This document shows, one piece after another, positions 58,923-64,000 of a DNA stretch of 64,000 nt. This DNA is from Muribaculaceae bacterium (GTDB lineage: Bacteria > Bacteroidota > Bacteroidia > Bacteroidales > Muribaculaceae). Below the pieces are notes generated by a model. It was not told the origin of the DNA. It saw only the letters and a list, made by a program, of their open reading frames with translations, and did not search any database. Location: NCBI GenBank assembly GCA_016292745.1, contig JAEDFO010000005.1, forward strand, positions 1-64,000. The letters run 5' to 3'. The translations under genes and the position numbers were made by a program. How positions within the stretch are numbered: position 1 is the first letter of the stretch; the number at the start of each line of letters is the position of its first letter.

Positions 58923-60386
58923 ATGGACAATAACAATATATCGCGCGATGCCCAATGGCGCATCGCACTCCGCGAACAAGCAGCAGCCAAGGAGCGCACA
59001 GCCCGCACCAGAGTGAAAATGCCGGAACTCGACCCAAAATACCGCGTTGAGCACCGTCTGGAAGAGGTTAACCAAGGCCTCTCTGCCGAAATGGCTCAAG
59101 CCGAAGCTTTCCGATGCCTTGACTGCCCTAACCCGCAATGCATCACCGGTTGCCCCGTGGGGATCAACATACCGGCATTTATCAAAAACATCGAGAGGGG
59201 CGAGTTCACCGAAGCTGCACGAGTGATTAAACTCACCAGCGCACTGCCGGCAGTGTGTGGCCGCGTTTGCCCTCAGGAAAAGCAATGCGAAAGCCGCTGC
59301 ATCCACACCAAGATGAAAAAGGAACCGGTGGCTATCGGATATCTCGAGCGCTTCGCTGCCGACTACGAACGCAATTCCGGGAAAACCGCACTTCCCGAGG
59401 TGGCATCGGCCAACGGCATCAAGATTGCCGTTGTTGGAAGCGGGCCCGCCGGACTTTCGTTTGCCGGCGATATGGCCAAGAACGGCTACGACGTCACTGT
59501 GTTCGAGGCTCTGCACGAAATTGGCGGCGTACTTAAATATGGCATTCCTGAATTCCGTTTGCCCAACTCGATTGTCGACACTGAAATCGATGGACTGCGT
59601 GCTATTGGCGTGAAATTTGAGAAAGACTGCATCATAGGAAAGACCATTACCATCGACGGCCTTCACGACCTCGGCTTCAAAGGCATTTTCGTTGCATCCG
59701 GCGCCGGGTTGCCTCGATTCATGAACATTCCGGGCGAAAACCTTAACGGAATAATGTCGAGCAACGAATACCTCACCCGTATCAACCTGATGGGAGCCGG
59801 ACGCAATGATTACGACACCCCGGTGCTTATGGGCAAGAATATTGCCGTAATTGGTGGCGGCAACACTGCCATGGACTCGGTGCGCACTGCACTCAGAATG
59901 GGTGCCGACCGTGCCATGATTGTGTATCGTCGTTCGGAAGACGAAATGCCGGCCCGCCGCGAAGAAATAAAGCATGCCAAGGAAGAGGGTGTGGAATTCA
60001 TGACCCTGCACAACCCAATAGAATATATCGGCAACGAAAACGGCCGGGTATCCACCATGCGGCTGCAACGCATGGAACTTGGCGAACCCGATGAATCGGG
60101 TCGCCGCTCGCCGGTTCCCGTAGAGGGAGCTATCATCGATGTTCCTGTCGATTTGGTGATAGTGAGTGTGGGCGTTTCGCCAAACCCATTGGTGCCAAAT
60201 TCGGTTAAAGGACTCGAGGTGAGCCGCCGCCACACCATTGTGGTTGACGAAGCCACAATGCAATCGTCGATACCCGATATATTTGCCGGTGGCGACATAG
60301 TGAGAGGAGGAGCCACAGTGATTCTCGCAATGGGCGACGGCCGTCGTGCCGCCGAGCATATGCACAAAGCACTGTCGGATAAATAA
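58923..60386 (+). CDS. nfnB: NADPH-forming ferredoxin oxidoreductase, large subunit (GltD-like)
   Basis: 487 residues. The N-terminal domain has the two [4Fe-4S] cysteine sets of the GltD type: FRCLDCPNPQCITGCPVG and CGRVCPQEKQCESRC. Two Rossmann motifs follow: AVVGSGPAGLSFAGDMAKNG (FAD) and AVIGGGNTAMDSVRTALRMG (NADPH). FAGGDIVRGGATVILAMGDG closes the FAD site. The protein is the bifurcating subunit of Nfn. Size is slightly above stand-alone GltD. It is the second gene of the operon and is followed by a GC-rich hairpin. The alternative, glutamate synthase small subunit, is unlikely since no gltB is adjacent. Confidence 0.93.
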   Translation: MDNNNISRDAQWRIALREQAAAKERTARTRVKMPELDPKYRVEHRLEEVNQGLSAEMAQAEAFRCLDCPNPQCITGCPVGINIPAFIKNIERGEFTEAARVIKLTSALPAVCGRVCPQEKQCESRCIHTKMKKEPVAIGYLERFAADYERNSGKTALPEVASANGIKIAVVGSGPAGLSFAGDMAKNGYDVTVFEALHEIGGVLKYGIPEFRLPNSIVDTEIDGLRAIGVKFEKDCIIGKTITIDGLHDLGFKGIFVASGAGLPRFMNIPGENLNGIMSSNEYLTRINLMGAGRNDYDTPVLMGKNIAVIGGGNTAMDSVRTALRMGADRAMIVYRRSEDEMPARREEIKHAKEEGVEFMTLHNPIEYIGNENGRVSTMRLQRMELGEPDESGRRSPVPVEGAIIDVPVDLVIVSVGVSPNPLVPNSVKGLEVSRRHTIVVDEATMQSSIPDIFAGGDIVRGGATVILAMGDGRRAAEHMHKALSDK

Positions 60387-60403
60387 TTAACATCAGTGCA
60401 AAG

Positions 60404-60424
60404 GGCCGCTCCATCAGGGCGGCC
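60404..60424 (+). terminator. Hairpin after nfnB
   Basis: GGCCGC (60404-60409) pairs with GCGGCC (60419-60424), followed by TTATTTCAT. It lies 18 bases after the nfnB stop and 19 before the transporter ATG. It may be a partial terminator allowing read-through, as no promoter follows. Confidence 0.6.
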
Positions 60425-60442
60425 TTATTTCATAAACATACA

Positions 60443-61810
60443 ATGCTGAAACTGTCAACAAAAGGTTATAGCCGCGCATTCTGGGTGAGCAACTCCGTGG
60501 AAGCGCTCGAACGAATGGCATACTACGCCATTTTCATTGTCATCACTCTTTATCTGTCGAACACTCTGGGTTTCAACGATTTCGAGGCGAGCATGATTTC
60601 GGGGCTGTTCTCGGGTGGACTTTATCTGCTGCCAATATTCACAGGCGCCTATGCCGACAAAATAGGATTCCGACACTCGCTGATTATTGCATTTTCGCTG
60701 CTCACAACCGGCTATCTGGGACTCGCACTGCTTCCGACATTTCTCGAATGCACCGGACTGGTGGAATACGGCGAAGTAACTCACTTCAACGGCTTGCAGC
60801 AATCGTCGCTGCGGTGGATTATAGTACCGATTATGATAGTGCTGATGGTGGGCGGTTCGTTCATAAAATCCACCATCTCGGCATCGGTAGCAAAGGAAAC
60901 CACCAGCGAGAACCGAGCCCGCGGATATTCAATATTCTATATGTTGGTGAATATTGGCTCATTCACAGGCAAATCGATTGTCGACCCTCTACGCCACATT
61001 ATAGGTGAAGAGGCATACATTGCCATCAACTATTTCTCGGCTGCGATGACACTGGCGGCTCTCGTTGCAGTGATATTCCTTTACCATTCGGCCCACACTG
61101 CCGGCGAGGGAAAAAGCCTGCACGACATTGCCACCGGATTTGCCAGGGTGTTTACCAATTGGCGGCTGTTGTCGCTGATTCTCATAGTCACCGGATTCTG
61201 GATAGTGCAACAACAGCTTTACGCCACCATGCCGAAATATGTAATCAGAATGGCCGGCGAAGCAGCCCGACCGGGGTGGATTGCCAACGTCAACCCATTT
61301 GTCGTGGTGGTGTGCGTAGGCGCTGTAACGCGACTGATGGCCAAGCGCTCGGCCATTACATCGATAACCATCGGCATGTTCCTTATTCCTGTATCGGCAC
61401 TGCTGATGGCTTGCGGCAACCTGCTTGAAAGCGAGATAATCGGCGGTATGTCGAACATCACGCTGATGATGATTGTAGGAATAGTGTTCCAAGCACTTGC
61501 CGAATGCTTTATATCGCCACGATACCTTGAATACTTCTCACTGCAGGCGCCAAAAGGCGAGGAAGGACTGTATCTGGGATTCAGCCACCTGGATTCATTC
61601 CTATCGTCGATATTCGGATTTGGAATCTCTGGCATTCTGCTCACCAAATATTGTCCCGACCCGGCCCTCTTTGCCAACCACGATGCCTGGGTGGCGGCCA
61701 GTGCCAATGCCCATTACATCTGGTATTACTTTGCTGCCATAGGCTTGATATCGGCTGTGCTGTTGCTGCTGTTTGCCGCAATAACCCGTTATTGCGACCG
61801 CCGCAAATAA
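60443..61810 (+). CDS. POT/PTR2-like MFS transporter, possible peptide symporter
   Basis: 455 residues with about 12 membrane segments. The N-terminal proton-coupling motif E20-A-L-E23-R24 in SVEALERMAYYAIFIVITLY is that of the POT (PTR2) family, and FTGAYADKIGFRHS is the loop 2-3 MFS motif. SIFYMLVNIGSFTGKSIVDP is the second POT-like block. POT carriers bring in di- and tripeptides with protons. The sequence is divergent beyond these motifs, so another substrate is possible. It lies after the nfnB hairpin without a separate promoter, so it is likely part of the same transcript at reduced level. Confidence 0.75.
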   Translation: MLKLSTKGYSRAFWVSNSVEALERMAYYAIFIVITLYLSNTLGFNDFEASMISGLFSGGLYLLPIFTGAYADKIGFRHSLIIAFSLLTTGYLGLALLPTFLECTGLVEYGEVTHFNGLQQSSLRWIIVPIMIVLMVGGSFIKSTISASVAKETTSENRARGYSIFYMLVNIGSFTGKSIVDPLRHIIGEEAYIAINYFSAAMTLAALVAVIFLYHSAHTAGEGKSLHDIATGFARVFTNWRLLSLILIVTGFWIVQQQLYATMPKYVIRMAGEAARPGWIANVNPFVVVVCVGAVTRLMAKRSAITSITIGMFLIPVSALLMACGNLLESEIIGGMSNITLMMIVGIVFQALAECFISPRYLEYFSLQAPKGEEGLYLGFSHLDSFLSSIFGFGISGILLTKYCPDPALFANHDAWVAASANAHYIWYYFAAIGLISAVLLLLFAAITRYCDRRK

Positions 61811-61812
61811 TT

Positions 61813-61832
61813 AAGGCTCATTTGAGAGCCTT
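61813..61832 (+). terminator. Hairpin after the POT-like transporter gene
   Basis: AAGGCTC (61813-61819) pairs with GAGCCTT (61826-61832), a 7-bp stem with a 6-base loop starting 3 bases after the stop. It has no T-run. Confidence 0.5.
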
Positions 61833-61857
61833 GCTGAAAATGCACGATGAGCGAAAA

Positions 61858-61904
61858 AAGGTTCGCCACGATGAAGCGCATTGCTCTCTACCGTGGCGAA
61901 CCTT
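61858..61904 (-). terminator. Rho-independent terminator of the DUF3332 operon
   Basis: AAGGTTCGCCACG (61858-61870) pairs perfectly with CGTGGCGAACCTT (61892-61904), 13 bp. On the minus strand it is followed by TTTTTT (61859-61854). It may serve both converging operons. Confidence 0.85.
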
Positions 61905-61923
61905 CATTTTATGAGGCTTACTC

Positions 61924-62472
61924 TCAATGCAGTGCCATGCTGCTGCCGATGGCAAGCTGCTGATAGGCATACACACCAGCCTCGTTCAGCTCAACAGTGC
62001 TGAAATTGCCGTCGGGACCAATCATCTTCACATGAGTGTCGTCGACAAACTGCATGAACTTGATATCAGCGTCGCCAGTCTGTACCGACCACGAATCATC
62101 TTCATCGTTAAATGCAAGCTTCACCACCGAATTGTCGCGCTCGCTGGTAATGGTGTAGCCCGATTTGTCGCAATACACCAGATATCGGCCATTCTCGGTG
62201 TCGATGGCCTTGGTGGTGTTGTATGCCACCGGGTTGCTGCCCGACCAGAATTCAATTGAATTAATCACCAGCACATCGGCCAGAGCAGTGATTTCGTAAA
62301 CCGGGACAATCCAGAAAGCCACAAACACCAGTTCGTTGACAAATTTGCTCCCTACCTGATTGTTCCAATCCTTTACTTTATTGAATAGCGCAAAACGGCC
62401 AATGCACGATGTGAACATCATTGAGCACACAAGAGTGAGTGCTACAGCAACAATAGTCAATTTCCTTCTCAT
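61924..62472 (-). CDS. DUF3332 family lipoprotein
   Basis: 182 residues. The signal peptide ends at a lipobox with Cys23 (SMMFTSCIGRFALFNKV). The block NKVKDWNNQVGSKFVNELVF followed by AFWIVPVYEITALADVLVINSIEFW is the DUF3332 signature, of which only the first part is quoted as a motif. The C-terminal half is beta-rich (YTITSERDNSVVKLAFNDED). The family is found in many bacteria as a small envelope lipoprotein of unknown role. It follows the MltF-like gene by 22 bases in one operon, suggesting a link with cell-wall turnover (inference). Confidence 0.88.
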   Translation of the reverse strand: MRRKLTIVAVALTLVCSMMFTSCIGRFALFNKVKDWNNQVGSKFVNELVFVAFWIVPVYEITALADVLVINSIEFWSGSNPVAYNTTKAIDTENGRYLVYCDKSGYTITSERDNSVVKLAFNDEDDSWSVQTGDADIKFMQFVDDTHVKMIGPDGNFSTVELNEAGVYAYQQLAIGSSMALH

Positions 62473-62494
62473 AGCTTCAAAACATTAATAATTA

Positions 62495-63880
62495 TCACTT
62501 AGGTATTTTATGTTGGTAAAGTTCATAAATTTTCTGCACTTCTACAACATAGTTTACCGTTTGTTTTCCCTTAAAATATCCAAAACGACATACATCATCG
62601 TTAAAATATTCCGGATTTGCCTTCATAAGTATAGCTTCTTCCACGTTCGACTCCCAAACTTCGGGATTCTTGCCGTATTTGCGGGCAAGCGCTATGGCAT
62701 CGTACACATGGCCTATTCCCGAATTGTAGGCGGCAATAATGAACTTAAGGCGCTCCTGCTTGTCGGGCACCAGCTTTGAGAGCTGGCGGTTAAGACCACG
62801 AATTACGAGCACAGAGGTGGCTATGTTACGCTCTGGGTCGGTGATACTGTCGAGCGAAAGTCCATATGCCTTTGCTGTTGCCGGCATTATCTGCATTATG
62901 CCACGCGCGCCAGCCCACGACACCACTGCGGTGTCGAACTGCGACTCGGCATAGCCTTGAGCAGCCAACAGCCGCCAGTCCCAATCAATTTGGGCAGCGT
63001 AACGCTTAAACAGATGGTCGTATTGCGATATGCGGTGATGCTTGTGGTCGAACGCTTGCCCAAATCCCGGGGCACGACGGTTCTTGCTGATTTCGAAATA
63101 TCGCTTGAGCAGCGATTTTGCAGTAGTTTCGTCTTCGCGCGTCGATACCCAGGCATTAATTGAATCGGCCAACAGATTGTTGTCGGTGCGCACTGCCCAC
63201 GAGGCTCGCTGCGGGAAACTCACAGCCAGAGAAATATCGATATCGTCGTAATAGGTCTTGTTGAGGCGTGCAATGTCGCTGTCAACAATAGTGAGTGGCA
63301 GTTTGCCTTCCGAAATCAGACCAATGAGGTCTTCGGTGATAAGGCTGTCCTGCGGCATGGAATGTATGTTGATTCCGCCACCAAGTTCATTGTTCAGATT
63401 CTGCAGACGGTATTCATATTTTGAGTTCTGCTCAACGTACACATCACGCCCCACGAGCTGGGTGACATCGGTTATGAGCGAATCGCCACGAGGCTGCACC
63501 AGCACCTGGTGGGTTATGTTCTCGCGGCCGCAATGCAGCACTCGGCTCTTGTATTCCGATGTAATGGGTATCTCGTAGGCAATGACATCTATACGGCCGT
63601 CGTTGAGCATCACAATCATCGAGTCGATGCTGTGGGCAACCACAACTTCCATTGCCACATTGTGGTCAGAAAGCACTTTGCGCATAAGGTCGTACTCATA
63701 ACCCATCTCCTCGCCTTTATAAATAAAGTAAGACGTGGGGCTATACAAGGTGCCCACTCGCAAAGTATCGGGGATTGTGGGCAGCGATTCGTCGGACGAT
63801 GCATCGCTGCGGTGGCCACATGAAAGAGCCATCGCGAATAGCGATATCACAGCAATGGCAAATAGTGGCAACCGGCGCAT
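62495..63880 (-). CDS. mltF: MltF-like membrane-bound lytic transglycosylase, lipoprotein
   Basis: 461 residues. Lipobox Cys21 (SLFAMALSC). Residues about 40-270 form a type 3 solute-binding domain (LRVGTLYSPTSYFIYKGEEM, DVIAYEIPITSEYK). Residues about 295-440 are the SLT/GH23 domain with catalytic Glu312 in AAQGYAESQFDTAV, then GARGIMQIMPATAKAYGL and IAAYNSGIGHVYDA. MltF cleaves glycan strands of peptidoglycan to 1,6-anhydro ends, with the solute-binding domain controlling activity. The two-domain layout and length match the family. It lies 26 bases downstream of a probable purM, and 22 bases before the DUF3332 gene. Confidence 0.92.
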   Translation of the reverse strand: MRRLPLFAIAVISLFAMALSCGHRSDASSDESLPTIPDTLRVGTLYSPTSYFIYKGEEMGYEYDLMRKVLSDHNVAMEVVVAHSIDSMIVMLNDGRIDVIAYEIPITSEYKSRVLHCGRENITHQVLVQPRGDSLITDVTQLVGRDVYVEQNSKYEYRLQNLNNELGGGINIHSMPQDSLITEDLIGLISEGKLPLTIVDSDIARLNKTYYDDIDISLAVSFPQRASWAVRTDNNLLADSINAWVSTREDETTAKSLLKRYFEISKNRRAPGFGQAFDHKHHRISQYDHLFKRYAAQIDWDWRLLAAQGYAESQFDTAVVSWAGARGIMQIMPATAKAYGLSLDSITDPERNIATSVLVIRGLNRQLSKLVPDKQERLKFIIAAYNSGIGHVYDAIALARKYGKNPEVWESNVEEAILMKANPEYFNDDVCRFGYFKGKQTVNYVVEVQKIYELYQHKIPK

Positions 63881-63906
63881 ATGGTTGAGTGTAAAATGTT
63901 TACGGC

Positions 63907-64000
63907 TTAGTATTCGAATGTGCCAAACTCACTGCTGATTGTGAGTTTATTAGCTGGGGCATCTTCCACGCGGCCAACTATACGGGCATCGATACCAAAC
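63907..64000 (-). CDS. C-terminal end of a probable AIR synthase (PurM), cut by window edge
   Basis: The minus frame is open from the window edge to a TAA at 63909-63907. It gives 30 residues, FGIDARIVGRVEDAPANKLT followed by ISSEFGTFEY. A glycine-rich VGRVE turn followed by a terminal strand ending in FEY resembles the end of Bacteroidales phosphoribosylformylglycinamidine cyclo-ligase as I remember it. The evidence is short and could fit another enzyme of the PurM/ThiL fold. The stop is 26 bases before mltF, so they may be co-transcribed. Confidence 0.45.
   Translation of the reverse strand, partial: FGIDARIVGRVEDAPANKLTISSEFGTFEY

Noticed and set aside
58758-60365. A 535-codon minus-strand frame
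   Set aside because: Antisense shadow of nfnB, His-rich and without any domain pattern.
58923-60386. Glutamate synthase small subunit (GltD)
   Set aside because: The adjacent NfnA-type flavoprotein and the absence of gltB favour NfnB.
1-64000. CRISPR array, rRNA or insertion sequence
   Set aside because: No regularly spaced repeats, rRNA motifs, transposase or long terminal inverted repeats were seen.

Overview
The window looks like a chromosomal segment from a gut-type member of the Bacteroidales, most probably the Muribaculaceae (inferred without a database search). The evidence is the gene content: Bacteroidetes-type lipoproteins, a DUF3332 protein, a DUF6057-like membrane protein, a Ser-type S1 sulfatase, GH36/GH43/GH2 enzymes, a carboxypeptidase-fold TonB receptor and secreted choice-of-anchor-J proteins. 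A second line of evidence is the recurring Bacteroidetes sigma-ABfr promoter, TTTG-N18 to N20-TAnnTTTG. No rRNA, CRISPR array, phage, transposase or integrase was seen.

Layout. 1-9.8 kb: the N-terminal part of an AraC regulator (cut by the window edge), a MATE pump, an O6-alkylguanine repair protein, an unknown protein, alaS divergent from an M23 peptidase-MerR pair, a nucleotide-sugar dehydrogenase and MmcQ. 9.8-16.1 kb: trxA, a PfkB sugar kinase with an MFS sugar permease, and dnaE. 16.2-22 kb: a 1158-residue secreted choice-of-anchor-J protein, a ROK kinase and two small envelope proteins. 22-33.5 kb: an unknown ATP-grasp protein, a GH36-GH43-GH2 operon, a convergent sulfatase/(alpha/alpha)-barrel operon and a MerR-GyrI regulator; this is a glycan locus without SusC/SusD. 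33.6-42.6 kb: tgt, an LptF/G permease, umuDC, cdsA, a small membrane protein, a sialate O-acetylesterase and hflX. 42.6-46.1 kb: a CxxCH beta-propeller lipoprotein translationally coupled to a DUF6057-like membrane protein, then tRNA-Arg(ACG). 46.3-53.7 kb: three secreted proteins with sorting-domain-like C-termini and a membrane-spanning TPR/AraC regulator upstream of them. 53.9-64 kb: a CPA1 antiporter, a TonB-dependent receptor, a frameshifted gene remnant, nfnAB, a POT-type transporter, a DUF3332 lipoprotein, an MltF-like murein lyase and the C-terminus of a probable purM.

How the genes work together. Housekeeping genes (alaS, dnaE, trxA, tgt, lptG, cdsA, hflX) are interleaved with accessory envelope and glycan functions. 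Glycan use is represented by alpha-galactosidase, GH43, GH2, sulfatase, sialate esterase and the fructose-type kinase/permease pair. Redox balance is represented by NfnAB. The most system-like unknowns are the TPR/AraC regulator with its secreted-protein operon, the CxxCH propeller/DUF6057 pair, and the ATP-grasp protein.

Start codons were re-chosen in several places because the longest frame runs back into a promoter. For the M23 peptidase and lptG the apparent TTG start is the TTG of the -7 box itself. Functional calls rest on motif recognition by eye; promoter and terminator calls rest on consensus matches and inverted repeats and have not been tested experimentally.
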